Shown: positions 10,436 to 22,363 of the stretch, piece after piece
Numbering within the stretch: the stretch's first letter is position 1
How the letters are laid out: every line of letters starts with the position of its first letter
Assembly (NCBI GenBank): GCA_024364735.1
Contig: JAGFNQ010000950.1
Span: 111,019 to 175,018 of the forward strand
Source of the DNA: Boesenbergia rotunda
Lineage: Eukaryota; Streptophyta; Magnoliopsida; Zingiberales; Zingiberaceae
Length of the DNA stretch: 64,000 nt
Direction of reading: 5' to 3'
Notes under the pieces: model-generated
Told to the model about the DNA's origin: nothing
The model's database searches: none
The model's input: only the letters and a program-made list of their open reading frames with translations
Made by a program: the position numbers and the translations under genes

Positions 10436-11370
10436 TGTTAGATCGTGGCGCCTTCTAGAGGGGGGGTGAATAGAAACTTTCGATTTTCTCTACAAGAAGA
10501 TTAGCAAAACATAAGAAAAATAATGAAAACAATAAGATCAATGCTAAAACCTTTGTTTACTTGGTATCCACCTCAGAGAGGTGACTAATCCAAGGATTCA
10601 CACGAGCACACTATCTCCACTATGAAAAGTCTTCTTCAAGGTGGAGAAAACCTTTACAAGGTTGTTCTCTTCCTCTTACAAGATGGAATTGAGAATGAGA
10701 GGAAGAGCAGGAGAATTTTAGCACTAACAGCACAAAGATACCCCCTAGAATCGTACCTTTGACGTGCCAAAAAGTCACCCTTTAAATAGGATAACGGACA
10801 ACCCCTAAAGTCATCCAGCCCGATACCAATCGACTGCCCCTGGGGCAGTCGACTGATCCAGTCTTAATTTCTAGCAAATGGCTAACTCCAACGGCTAGTT
10901 TTTGGGGTTACCAGTCAACTGCTCCTGGAGCAGTCGACTAATGTTACTGTGAGTTCGAGTCTCTTGCTGGCAGTTGACTGTCATTCTCCCAGTCGACTGC
11001 CCAGCTTACAAAAACACTCCTCCTCACTTCGACGACCCTCCTTCACATGTGCTTTCAAGTGTGCTCCCTTGGCTTGCCCCTTGAAGTCTTCTTCCTCCGG
11101 CTATCGTCCCTCGGATGCGCACGCAAGCCCTCGGCTTGCCTCCATGCCACCCTTCACGTGTGCCCTTTGAAGTCTACTTCCCGACTTGCCCTTGGAGTTC
11201 TCTTCCCTCGACTCTCATCCCTCGGATATGTCCTCCATGTGTGATTCTCCAAGTCCTGCAAACTCAATCACACATATCAAAAAACAAGATAACACCCTAA
11301 CCTTAAACATATTGACATACACATCAAAACCATGATCTCCCCGATCATTCTTAGGTCGATTGCCCCAACA
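10436..11370 (-). mobile_element. 3' LTR of the SIRE-like Copia
   Basis: Minus-strand ends are TGTTGGGGCAATCG (11370) and CTAACA (10436). A TATA-like box (complement of 10779-10790, CCTATTTAAAGG) lies downstream of two hairpin palindromes built on CAGTCGACTG: 10830-10852 (11-base perfect arms) and 10913-10939 (one mismatch). A CACCCCCCCTCTA box lies near the U5 end (complement of about 10460-10472). Confidence 0.9.
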
Positions 11371-12180
11371 ATCTCCCCCTTTTTGATGTGTAGCAATATA
11401 TTTAAGTTATGGAAAACCAATAGCAATTGAACATATAAGACATAGTAAAAACCCAGAGGTAACCTCCCCCTTAACCTATGCCTTTTTCCATTTCCAATTT
11501 TCATCATAAACCAAAGTTAAACCAAAGGCTAAGTTACAAAACTAACTTAAACCTCCCAATTCTCACCCTTTGACACCATCAAAACGATTGCCCGAAGCAA
11601 TATTAACCCATGTCATCAAATGAGAGAACTTCTCATTTCTGAAAACTCCCAGAATTCTGAAACTAGGAGTATCAATCGACTACGACAGAGGGCAGTTGAC
11701 TGATACTCTGTCATTCAGAATTTCAACCTCTGGGCCGAATTTTAGAAACTCCCCAAAAATTCCAGAAAATTTCAAAAATTACAAAAATTTGCAAACATGT
11801 TCCATATGATATACTCTAACAGGGAAAAATATAACTTCATGAAAAATTTAAACATGTTTGACTCTTTGATAAAAGTTTAATTTTCTTGAAAAACATTAAC
11901 TTTGTATCAAATTTCCAATCCAATTTTGAAATCATTCATTGTTCAAACTCATGGCATACACATACATCACAGAAATATTTTCAAATTATTTAAAATGTCC
12001 AACTATGATCTTTGGGCAAGATGTCCATTAATTAAATATTTGTTTTCCCCATAGTTGATATATTTTCAATAATTTGATACATCTAATAGCCCAACAATAT
12101 GCCATAAGCATAATTGAATCATTTGTATCATCCTAATGAATCAAGCATCACCTTGCTATTGTATTACTCCAAGGTCCATC
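11371..12180 (-). other. PPT and 3' untranslated region of the SIRE-like Copia
   Basis: The PPT is the complement of 11371-11385 (AAAAAGGGGGAGAT), directly before the 3' LTR. The remaining 800 bases up to the RNase H stop hold no ORF that I can support. Confidence 0.8.
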
Positions 12181-13335
12181 CTATACTTCTACAAAACACA
12201 TACCAAGACCCCTTCTTAAGGATGTGAACTCCGCTTCGGGAAGAGACTTGGTAAATATGTCGGCAAGGTTTGACTTTGACTCAACATAATATAATTCTAT
12301 GTCACCCCTTGCCACATGATCCCTAATGAAGTGATGCTTTACTTCAATGTGTTTTATTCTAGAATGATGAACCGTATTTTTAGTCAAGTTAATAGTGCTT
12401 ACATTATCACACAAAACCTTGACCTTGGAGTAGTGTAACTCATAATCCTTTAAGGTATGCATGATCTAAAGTAGTTGAGGCACACAACCACCCATGGTTA
12501 CATATTCGGCCTCCGTTGTTGTTGATAAGGCAACACATGGTTGCTTCCTACTACTCCAACTAACTAAAGATGACCCAATAAATTGACATCCGCCACTAGT
12601 ACTCTTTCTATCTAGTTTACAACCCGCATAATCCGAATCGGTGTATCCAAAAAGTTCAACATTTAGAGTTCTAGGATACCAAAGTCCGACATTAAGAGTA
12701 CCTTTAATATACCTTAAGATTCTCTTTACTACCACTAGGTGTGACTCCTTGGCACATGATTGATACCTTGCACACATACCTACCGCAAATAATATATCCG
12801 GTCTACTAGCGGTTAGGTATAACAAACTACCAATCATGCTCCTATATTGCTTTGAATCTACCCTCTTCCCCTCAAGATCACTATCTATTTTGACATTTGA
12901 TCCTATAGGGGTAAATGCTACCTTAGCATTTTCTAATCCAAATTTCTGATTTCCCTAGCATATTTGGTTTGATACACATGAATCCCTTCATTTGTTTGTT
13001 TGACTTGTAATCCTAAAAAGAAAGTCAACTCTCCCATAAGACTCATTTCAAACTCATTTTCCATACATTTAATAAACTCATGGAGAAATTTACTATTTGT
13101 TGACCAAAAGATAATATCATCCACATAAACTTGGGTCATAAAGATGTCCTTATCCTTAGATTTTAGGAATAAAGTTGGATCAATTGTACCTCTCCTAAAC
13201 CCCTTGGATACTAAGAATGAAGAAAGCCTTTCATACCAAGCCCGGGGAGCTTGTTTCAATCCATACAAGGCTTTTCTTAATTTGTAGATATGCCTAGGCT
13301 AGTTTGGGTTTTCAAATCCGGGTGATTGCTCTACA
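12181..13335 (-). pseudogene. SIRE-like Copia pol: RT C-terminal half and RNase H
   Basis: Downstream part of pol, read from 13335. RT is recognisable from YGLKQAPRAWYERL and YVDDIIF (catalytic Asp pair). RNase H follows with DSDYAGCKLDRKSTSG, an EAEY block and the VARGDIELYYVESKSNLADI tail. The blocks are spread over shifted frames: 13268-12933, 12837-12466 and 12462-12181. An extra ACT-type duplication gives STTTEAEY instead of STTEAEY, and a stop occurs near 12463. Non-functional. Confidence 0.9.
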
Positions 13336-13340
13336 TATAC

Positions 13341-14665
13341 TGTTGGTGCAGTTTGCACTAACGGTCAAACTCGGGTTTTGATGTATGACAAAGTGGTTAA
13401 AGTTAGGGTTGTTAGTGTTTAACCTCTTTACTAAGTGTGCAGGGATGAAAGACTTAGAACCAGATACCAGGCTGAAGTCCAGGATGGTTGAGTCCTGGCG
13501 GGAAGTCCAGTTGGGTCCGCGGGACCTGACAACTGGCTGAAGACCAAGTTGGTTGAGACTTGGCAGGAAGACCAAGGTGGTTGAGCCTTGGCAGGAAGTC
13601 CTGGTGGGTCAAGAAGTCAAGTAGAGCTGCACAAGGTAAATGAGGTAAGTCACTGGAGGAACGAACCAGTGAGGACGCGTTCCCGGTCGAGGGAACAGTA
13701 GGCGTCGGTTCGACCTAGGGCTCCATTTCGGAGACCAAAGTCAGAACCAAGACAGCTAAGGCTGTACAATCTAACACTATGTGTTACTGTATTTTGGACT
13801 AACCCTGGATGCAGGACCAAAGGAAGGAGTATCTGTAGCTCAGAGAGCCTCAAGGGAGTGAGGCAGTAGCTGAGCAGGGCGCCCCGGATGTTCCGGGCGC
13901 CCCCAGAGTCAACCCAAAGTCAGTCGAGCAAACGCCCCGCGCGCTTCGGGCGCCCCGCGTGTTGCGGGCGCCCCCAGTGCCACCTCACTGCCAGCTGCCG
14001 AAGCTCGCCCTCGCGAGGCCAAGGAGATAGGCGTTGACCGGTCAATCCGGGCGCCCCGCGCGCTCCGGGCGCCCCAGTCAAAGATGATCCCGAAGAAACA
14101 GAGATCAGCCTTGACCAGAGGGCTCGCCGGATCGAAAGCCACGTGGGGGGGGGGGGGGGCGCCCCGAGCATCCCGGGCGCCCCCAGCCCTATATAAAGGG
14201 CCCTCGACCCTCTTCTTGAGACACCCATTCTTCCAACGCCTCGAAGTTCTTCTACGCTCGCGCCTTGCTCCGGAATCGCTTCACTTCGAGCCGACGACGT
14301 CCCGCTGCCCCGAAAGAGTCGACCTACTCCGGACGTCGGTAAAAATAATTTAATTTTTAATATATATTTTATTACATTTAATTACTTAAAAGTGTGGGGT
14401 TGTCACACTTTCAATTCTTTTGTACTCGCCTACTCTATCGGGGTTTCCCGGTAGAGAGTTTTAGTGGATTGCCCAACGGAAAGGTCCGAGGGACCTGGGC
14501 CTTCGAGTAGGAGTCGCCGAAGGCTCCGAACGAAGTAAAAATCGTTCGTGTTTGTGTGTTCGTTTTTCGTTTCTTTCATTTCCGCTGTGCACGCTTTTTG
14601 AAGCATTCTAATTTTTTAAAAAAGTCACGTGATTCACCCCCCCTCTCACGTGCATCGATCCTACA
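13341..14665 (+). mobile_element. Solo LTR nested in RT, TSD TATAC
   Basis: The ends are TGTTGGTGCAG (13341) and CGATCCTACA (14665), flanked by TATAC (13336-13340, 14666-14670). A plus-strand TATA box, CCTATATAAAGGG (14188-14200), gives the orientation. Upstream of it, GGGCGCCC(C) palindromes recur between 13878 and 14185, at least eight copies. A CACCCCCCCTCT box sits near the U5 end (14636-14647). It belongs to a family related to the solo LTR at 18975 (shared TGTTGGTGCA start). ORFs at 13650-14353 are GC-repeat artefacts. Confidence 0.9.
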
Positions 14666-14670
14666 TATAC

Positions 14671-16567
14671 TTCTTCCTTAATGACCCCATTAAGGAATGC
14701 CGACTTCACATCTATTTGGTGAAGTGTGAAACCCATGTGAGTGACATATGCTAATAAAATTCTAATGGACTCTAATCTAGCTATGGGGGCATATGTCTCA
14801 TCATAGTCAAGACCCTCAACTTGATTAAACCCCCTTGCAACCAACCTAGCCTTATTCCTAGTAATCTTTCCTTGATCATCTAGCTGGTTCCTAAAGACTC
14901 ATCTAGTGGTGACAATTGTACAATCATTAGGTCTAGGAACTAACTCTCATACCTCACTTCTTTCAAATTAATTCAACTCTTCTTGCATGGCTAGGGCCCA
15001 ATCCACATCACCTAATGTCTCATCAATAGTTTTCAGTTCAAGTTGGGAAATCAAGGCAATTTGACTACTATATTCCCTAAAGTAAGACCTAGTTCTCACT
15101 CCTTGAGTGACATCCCCAACTATTTGGTCAATGGGATTATCTTGGTGATGCCTTAAGTTCCTAGAGATTATGGACTCATTTATTACATGATGATCATCTT
15201 CTAGTGCACTTCTCTCTCCCCCTTGATCAATGCCCCCCAAGTGTAGGTCTTGAATTTCTTGGGTAAGGGGTTGCTTTCTTCTATGTCCTTATCAATAGAA
15301 GATTTCCTAGGGTAAGTGCTAGAAGTCTCATCAAAATCCACATCGGATGACTCCTCAATTACCTTAGTCCCTTTGTTATACACTCCATACCCCCTACTAG
15401 TGGATGAATATCCAACCAAGATCCCCTCATCCGCTTTAGATTCAAACTTCCTCAAATCATCCTTAGTGTTTAAAATGTAGAACTTACACCCAAAAATCCT
15501 AAAATAGTGAATTTGTGGAATTCTCTCATTCCACAACTCAAAAGGAGTTTTCCCTAAAAACCTATGAATTAGGACTCAGTTTTGGATGTAACAAGCGGTA
15601 TTCACCGCTTTGGCCCAAAAGTAGCTAGGTAGAGAATATGTATTTAGCATAGTCCTAGCTGTTCTTGTAGGGCTCTATTTCTTCTTTCTAACACACCATT
15701 TTGTTGAGGGGCCCTTGAGTATGAAAATTCATGCTTGTACCCATTTTCTAAACAAAATTGTGAGAAGTTTGAATTTTCAAACTCCCCTCCGTGGTCACTC
15801 CTAATTCGGTTGATTTTGAGGTATTTCTCATTTTCAACCCTCTTACTAAAACCTACAAATATCTCTAAGGTATCATCCTTATGTTTAATGAAAAACACCC
15901 ATGTATATCTAGAAAAGTCATATACTATTACCAAACAATATTTACTTCCTATTATTGATGGAGAACTATGGCAATCAAATAAATCCAAATGTAATAACTC
16001 TAAAGGTAAAGAAGTGCTAATTAAGGTTTTACCTTTGTGTGATGATTTTGATTGCTTACTCACTTGGCATGCATCACACATCCTGTTCTTTTCATACTTG
16101 ATCATTGGAAGCCCCTTCACCAACTCCTTTGCAACTCTTGCAATATTCTTCATGTTAATGTGTCCAAGTCGCTGATGCCACAACCATCCTTCTTCTTCTT
16201 TAGATATGAAACACTTAGGAGAGATGTTAGAAGTATAAGCAAAATTAAGATAATAAAGGTTGGCTTCTCTATATTCTTCTAACATAATATTTTCAGAGCC
16301 ATTTTATTTAATTAAACACTTTCTAGCATGAAACTCAACCCTATACCCGGCATCACAAAGTTGACTTACACTAAGCAAATTAAACTCCATACCCTTAATC
16401 AAAAGAACTTTATGAATTGTGATGGTAGGAGATACCTCAATGGTGCCCCTACCTATAATTTTGAGTTTCTCACTATTTTCGAATGACACGGTTCCTTCTC
16501 TTAGATAGCTAATGGTAGAGAATTTGCTCACATCCCCGGTCATATGCCTTGAACACCCGCTATCCAC
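14671..16567 (-). pseudogene. SIRE-like Copia pol: protease, integrase, RT N-terminal half
   Basis: From 16567: protease with WIVDSGCSRHMTG just upstream and in the first codons (DSG active site). The pre-integrase zinc finger follows (HQRLGHINMKN, then CDACQVSK). The integrase core comes next, with the RSDHGGEF and PQQNGVLERRNR catalytic blocks (16285-15644), then the integrase C-terminal region and a low-complexity linker (15536-14968). RT starts near 14844 with VARGFNQVEGLDY and IDVKSAFLNG, where the solo LTR interrupts it. Stops occur near 16290, 15640 and 14965. Non-functional. Confidence 0.9.
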
Positions 16568-16600
16568 TATCCATATTTTTTAGGCTTCTTTCACCTTCAC

Positions 16601-18156
16601 CTAAACAACACGGAAAACACAAGATTTTGGTACCCAAATGTTAGATCCACAAACATCATTTAAATATTTCTTTGGTACCCATGTCTTCTTTGCATTTCCC
16701 TTAACACCTTGTCTCTTAGAGGTACCCTTCCTACCCATAAGTGAAACAAAAGCTACCTCCTTAGTTTTGGGTCTATAACTTATACCGGCCTTGTTATACA
16801 CGGCTCTTTGGCTATTTATGATCATGTCAAGATTTCTAGAGCCAATTTGAAATTTCTCAAGTGCCTTGGTGAGGTCTTCTACCTTTCCCTTAGCTCCCTA
16901 TTTTCCTTTTCTAAACATGAATCATTTGAAACAATAGAGGAAATATGCATATTGTCCTTAAGTTTCATGGATTCTAATTTGAGCATGCAAACTTCATTTT
17001 TCAATTTCTTAACCTTTCTCCTAGCCTTAGCCAAGTTATCATTGGTACTAGTAATAATTTTAACAAGAGTGGAGGTGGATAAATTATATACCTCACTTAC
17101 CGATACATCGGATTCGGATGATGAGCCTTCACCTTCACTTGAACTTCCTTGTTCATCATCACTCGAACTCTTTTCATCTTCGGATGACTCCAAATTGTCC
17201 ACTCTCATTAGTGCGAAGTGTGACACATGATCTCCTTCTTCCTCCGATGAAGATGGATCATCCCATGTAGCTTTGAGACTTGTGGCACCCTTTTTTCCCT
17301 TGGATTTCTTCTTGTCACCCTTCTTTCTCTCCTCCTTCTTTTCTTCCCTTTTCTTTAATTGGGGGCACTCATTCTTCATGTGCCCCTCTTGGTGGCAATT
17401 ATAGCAAATAATTTCTTTTCCCTTACTCTTACTATTTGAACCATTCCTACGATAAGATTTGTTAGAAAAACTTTTAAAAACTCTTCACATTTTTCTTACC
17501 ATGTAGGCTTCTTGGTCGCTATCCATTGAAGTGCTTGACTCATCCGAGTCGGATGATGATGAGTAGACGACCTTCTTCTTCTCCTTCTTCTTTTTCCTTT
17601 CCTTTTCTACAACAAATGCTACACCTTTCTCTTTAGTAGAAATGTTAGCTTGCTCATGTAATTCGAATTCACAAAACATGTCATCAAATTTAACCAAAGA
17701 AAGATCCCTCGAAACTTTGTAGGCATCAACCATTGATGCCCACAAGGTAGTCCTAGGGAATGATTGGAGAACATACCTTACAATATCTCGATTTTCAACC
17801 TTTTCACCAATGACATGGAGTTCGTTAATTATTTCTTTGACTCTTCCATGTAATTGGCTTACCGTTTCGTTGGCCTTCATTGTGACCGATTGTAGTTGGG
17901 CTACCAAGAGGTCCTTCTTTGCCCTTCTTGACTCATTTGATCCTTCGTTAAGCTCAATGAGTTTCTCCCAAAGTTCCTTTGCGGTTTTGAAAGGCCCCAC
18001 CTTGTTGAGTTGTTCTTTTGATAATCCGCATCGAAGCGTCATGGTGGCCTTTGCATTGGCTTGAGCCTTTCTCATGATTTCTTTTGACCAATTTCTCATT
18101 GGAAGAGGCTCTCCTCCTTCGCTCCTTGGCACTTCGAATCCTTCTACAACACTCAT
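16601..18156 (-). pseudogene. SIRE-like Copia gag
   Basis: The frame opens at 18156 with a UBN2-type capsid region (AKELWEKLIELNEGS, QLHGRVKEIINELHVIG, RYVLQSFPRT). It continues into a Lys/Ser/Asp-rich linker, then a zinc knuckle CYNCHQEGHMKNEC (about 17365-17410, CX2CX4HX4C), and an acidic Ser-rich region that includes a probable coiled coil (17379-16879). A TGA at about 17482-17484 interrupts the frame just before the knuckle, and the frame is unchanged after it. The tail (16825-16601) leads towards protease. Gag packages the element RNA in cytoplasmic particles; this copy is broken. Confidence 0.9.
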
Positions 18157-18320
18157 CTAATTTTCAATATCGTTCATGAGGTAATACTTCATCCTACCTT
18201 TCCAATAGGCGAAGTCATTGCCGTCGAAGAACGGTGGCCTTGCGGTATTATACCCCTCTTGAAACACCATTCTTGAATGCTCCGGTCGACGGTGAGTTCT
18301 CCCGAAATGAACCGGCTCTG

Positions 18321-18336
18321 ATACCACTTATTAGAT
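18321..18336 (-). promoter_or_regulatory. Primer-binding site, tRNA-iMet type
   Basis: The complement reads TGGTATCAGAGCCGGT, the usual Copia PBS matching the 3' end of initiator tRNA-Met. It lies two bases inside the 5' LTR end (18339). Confidence 0.9.
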
Positions 18337-18338
18337 TG

Positions 18339-20782
18339 TGGCACCTTCTAGAGGGGGGTGAATAGAAACTTTCAATTTTCTCTACAAGAAGGTTAGCAAC
18401 ACACAAGAAAAACAATAAAAACAATAAGATCAATGCTAAAACCTTCGTTTACTTGGTATCCACCTCAGAGAGGTGACTAATCCAAGGATCCACATGAGCG
18501 CACTATCTCCACTATGAAAAGCCTCCTTCAAGGTGGAGAAAACCTTTACAAGGTTGTCGTCTTCCTCTTACAAGATGGAATTGAGAATGAGAGGAAGAGT
18601 AGGAGAATTTTAGCACTATTAGCACAAAGGTACCCCTAGAATCGTACCTTTGACATGCCAAAAAGTCACCCTTTAAATAGGGTAAAGGACAACTCCTAAA
18701 GTCATCCAGCCCGATACCAGTCAACTGCCCCTGAGGCAATCGACTGATCCAACCTTAATTGCTAGCCAACGGCTAACTTCAACGGCTAATTTTCGGGGTT
18801 ACTAGTCGACTGCTTCTGGAGCAGTCGACTGATGTTACTGTGAGTTCGAGTCTCTTGCTGGCAGTCGACTGCCTTTCTCCCAGTCGACTGCCAGCTTACA
18901 AAAACACTCCCCCTCACTCAACGACTCTCCTTCACGTGTGTCTTCAAGTGTGCTCCCTTGGCTTGCCCCTTGAATGTTGGACCGGTGTCGTCGATAGAGG
19001 GGGGGTGAATATCGATCGTAAAATCTTCGTAGAAACTTCATAAACTTTTCGGTATTCGTTCTAATCAAAGTTAGTAGCACATCAGAAAATAAAGCAGAAA
19101 AATAAAGAACGACACAAATTGCACACGGGATTTTACTTGGTTCCCGACCCCCCAGGGTCAGTACATCCAAGGCCTAAGCACGGGAATGCCCATCCATTAA
19201 TGGTCTCCTTTCCGGACTTTTCGAAGGCGGAGAACCCCGTCTTACAGTGCAAGAGTTACAAAAAAGGATAGATAAATTGAAATGCAGAATGTAAACTCAA
19301 ACCGAACAAACAGATTGAAACTCGGCCGATCTGGACCTCCGAAGTGTCGCGCACTTCCTCCTGGAGCCTCCTGGTCGCAGAGCTTCGTCGTTAGCGCTTT
19401 GTCGTCACTTGGGAAGCTTAGAATGGTTTCAGAAGTTGTGTTCTGAGCCTTGGGGTCGAAGCCCCTTTTATAGTCTTCATTAGGGCACCTATGATCACTG
19501 GGGCGCCTCATAGGGCTTGGTCAAAGTTTATCTCCGCGCCAAACTCGCTGTAGCAGATAAGACTCTTGACCAGGGCGCCCTGGACCTCCCAGGCGCCTCA
19601 TTGAACTTGGTCAAAGCTTATCTCTGCTTCGAACTCGCAGCAGCAGATATAACTTTCAACCAGGGCGCATGTAACATATGGGGCGCCTGAATGAAGAGCC
19701 TAGTTTGCCTCCTTTCATTGAGGCGCCCTAGTTGATGGGGGCGCCTGAATGAAAGCCTAGTTTGCCTCCATTCATTGAGGTGCCCTAGTTGATGGGGGCG
19801 CCTAGCAGCTTAGTTTCAACCTTGTTTGTTTGGTTGTTTGTCTGCTTTGTCTTCACTTTTGGGTACCTACAAGATACATAAATACAAGGCAAACAAGTAG
19901 ATAATTTTAACCTTAAGGAAATGGTTCTGACTTCGGGTTTCCGCGAAACCCTAGGTCGAACCGACGCAAGTTCCCACCCCCGGGAACGCGCCTTCAACCT
20001 ACTCCTCTTAGGAGACGGTTGCCACCTAGTCCATTCGAGTGGACTTTTATTTAGCCTTCGATACTCTCGGATCTCGAGACGTCCGAACCTCGACCCGTCA
20101 CTACTTATGTCCTTAGTCATCGCTCATCTAAGTTGCTCAATCCCTCGGACCAAGACTTCATGCCCAAACCCTAGGTCCAGGACTTAGGTGCCTAACCCTC
20201 GGCCAGGACTTCGTGCTCAATTCCCTGAACCAGGTCTTCGGTGCCCAACCCTCGGCCAGGACTTAGTGCCCAATTCCTCGAACCAGGACTTAGTGCCCAG
20301 CTTCACTCACTAAGTCTTAGTGCCCAGCTTCACTCACCAGGTCTTAGTGCCTAAGTTAACTAGGACTTTCGTTTACTTTGGTACACCTTGCTTGACTAAC
20401 CCTTCCCTTGTTCAATATATCACTGACTTAAGTATATTGTCAAACATTGAAACATTTAGAGGAGGACATCACTGATGCAACTTGCACCAACATTGAAGTC
20501 CTCTTCCTCCGGCTATCATCCCTCGGATGCGCACGCAAGCCCTCGGCTTGCCTCCATGCCACCCTTCATGTGTGCCCTTTGAAGTCCACTTCCCAACTTG
20601 CCCTTGGAGTTCTCTTCCCTCGGCTCTCGTCCCTCGGATATGTCCTCCATGTGTGATTCCCCAAGTCCTGCAAACTCAATCACACATATCAAATAACAAA
20701 ATAACACCCTAACCTTTAACATATTAACACACACATCAAAACCATGATCTCTCCGATCATTCTTGGGTCGATTGCCCCAACA
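18339..20782 (-). mobile_element. 5' LTR of the SIRE-like Copia, split by a solo LTR
   Basis: Parts 18339-18974 and 20492-20782 join to match the 3' LTR at 10436-11370. The terminal CA is mutated to TA at 18339-18340. The palindrome pair of the 3' LTR is also present (18804-18830, one mismatch). Confidence 0.88.
18975..20491 (-). mobile_element. Solo LTR nested in the 5' LTR, TSD TTGAA
   Basis: Minus-strand ends are TGTTGGTGCAAGTTG (20491) and CGGTCCAACA (18975). TTGAA occurs at 18970-18974 and 20492-20496. TATA box: complement of 19463-19473 (CTATAAAAGGGG). Upstream of it are repeated GGGCGCCT/GGGCGCCC blocks (19500-19802) inside degenerate tandem units. A CACCCCCCCTCTATCGACGA box marks the U5 end. 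The truncated LTR at 26588 is the same family. Confidence 0.9.
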
Positions 20783-21689
20783 CTATTTGAGTTTCTTTTG
20801 CTTAGCATCCTATCCTTTGACCCACCAGGTCTTCCTTGTTAGAACTTGGATGGCTATAGAGGGGGGGGGGGTAAATGTAGCCAGACACAATTTTCTTGAG
20901 CTTTCAAAAACTTTCTGCACTTCAAGAGTTAAGCAGCGGAAACAGACAACACAAGTGCAGAAACAGAAATGAAGAACAGAAATCAAAACCAAGAAAGCAA
21001 ACCAAACGACACAGCGATGTACAAGGTTCGGGGATAACTTGCCCCTACTCCTTGGCGTGCCCTTAAGGTGGGCTATCCCTTGATCGTCGGCAGATCAAGC
21101 CCCGGTGAACACCGGATAAGATAGAGTCTCCTTCTCGATGGAGAAACCTCTCCACAGATCTCACGGATGATTGAACTTGAGTACAAGAGATCACACAAGA
21201 AGGAACACTCACAAAGATCTCACAGGAATGCAACAAGATCGCTCAAGCACAAAGCAACAGAGAGCATAACCCCACATCAAAAACTTCACTCATTTTTCTG
21301 TCTTCCTTGTTGTCGCTCCTCTGCTTCCAGCCTCGTCTTAAGCCTCTGCTTCCATCACCAAGCTCTCCATCAGCATCCACTGAAGCCACAGCCTGACCCC
21401 CTGACTCCTTGAGCACTCAGTCCACTGAAGACCCTCTCCAACTGAGCCTTCGTCAGTTGCCAGCTACTCTCCAGACGCCGTTGAGACCTGAAACAAGGAA
21501 ACAGCCAAACCTGCTCCAAGGAAAGCCTCCCATTGACTCTCCTCCAATGTTTGAATCATCCCTGTAAATCCTGCACACTCCAATAGAAGCTTAGCAACTC
21601 ATGTAAAACATAATCAGCAATGTATCAGAGAATCGGCAAAGAAAACATTCGCGATCAGAGCATCTGACAGCGTATTTGAATTAAAGTTC

Positions 21690-22095
21690 TGCTCCTGATC
21701 GGTCACCAGATCGATCAGGAAGGACCCTGATCGGTCACCAGACCGATCCAGCAGTCTTCTGCACACTCCTGATTGGTCCCCAGACCAATCCAGCATTCTT
21801 CTGCACACTCCAGATCGGTCCCCAGACCAATCAGGCTGCTCCCTGATCGGTCACCAGACCGATCAGGCTGCTTCCTGACCGATCAGACTCCATCCTGATC
21901 GGTCACCACAGTGAGAAAACTTTAATTGTGGACATCAGATCCTAGGTCTTGGATCGATCATCGGACCGTTCAAGAGCTGATCAGCGGGGGAACTCAACTC
22001 ACTGTGTGCTCCCTGATCGGTCACCAGACCGATCAGGAGCTGTGCAGTGAGTGAGACGCATACTCCCTGATCGGTCACCAGACCGATCCAGGCAA
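21690..22095. repeat. Repeated hairpin palindrome CTGATCGGTC/GACCGATCAG
   Basis: About eight copies, some degenerate. Perfect 10-base arms with a 4-base ACCA loop occur at 21843-21866 and 22013-22036. They lie in the U3 side of the LTR at 20837. Confidence 0.85.
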
Positions 22096-22363
22096 GCCCA
22101 AATGCACTCTAAGTCACGAGAACAAGCCTCCAGCCCTTCTCTGACTCGTGCCATGCCCAGTTTCACTCACTGGGACTTCAACCTAGCCCTTCAAGCTAGG
22201 ACCTGGCTTCACTCACCAGGGTTTCGGTCACCCGGCTTCACTCACCGGGACCCGGCTTCACTCACCAGGATTTCAACCTAGCTTCACTCACTAGGATTTC
22301 AATCACCTGGCTTCACTCACCAGGACCCGACTTCACTCACCGGGATTTCCATCACCTGGCTTC

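Larger units (their letters stand above)
10436..20782 (-). mobile_element. SIRE-like Copia retrotransposon with two nested solo LTRs, TSD CTATT
   Basis: A complete but decayed element on the minus strand: 5' LTR (18339-20782, interrupted), PBS, gag, protease, integrase, RT, RNase H, PPT and 3' LTR (10436-11370). Perfect CTATT duplications flank it. Removing the solo LTR at 18975-20491 and its TSD from the 5' LTR leaves about 922 bases, matching the 935-base 3' LTR. By eye the LTRs differ at about a dozen of the first 180 positions, so the insertion is old. Another solo LTR at 13341-14665 splits RT. The coding region has several stops and shifts. Confidence 0.92.

Noticed and set aside
13650..14353. 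Overlapping GC-rich ORFs on both strands
   Set aside because: They lie wholly within a solo LTR and reflect GGGCGCCC repeats. No domain is recognisable.
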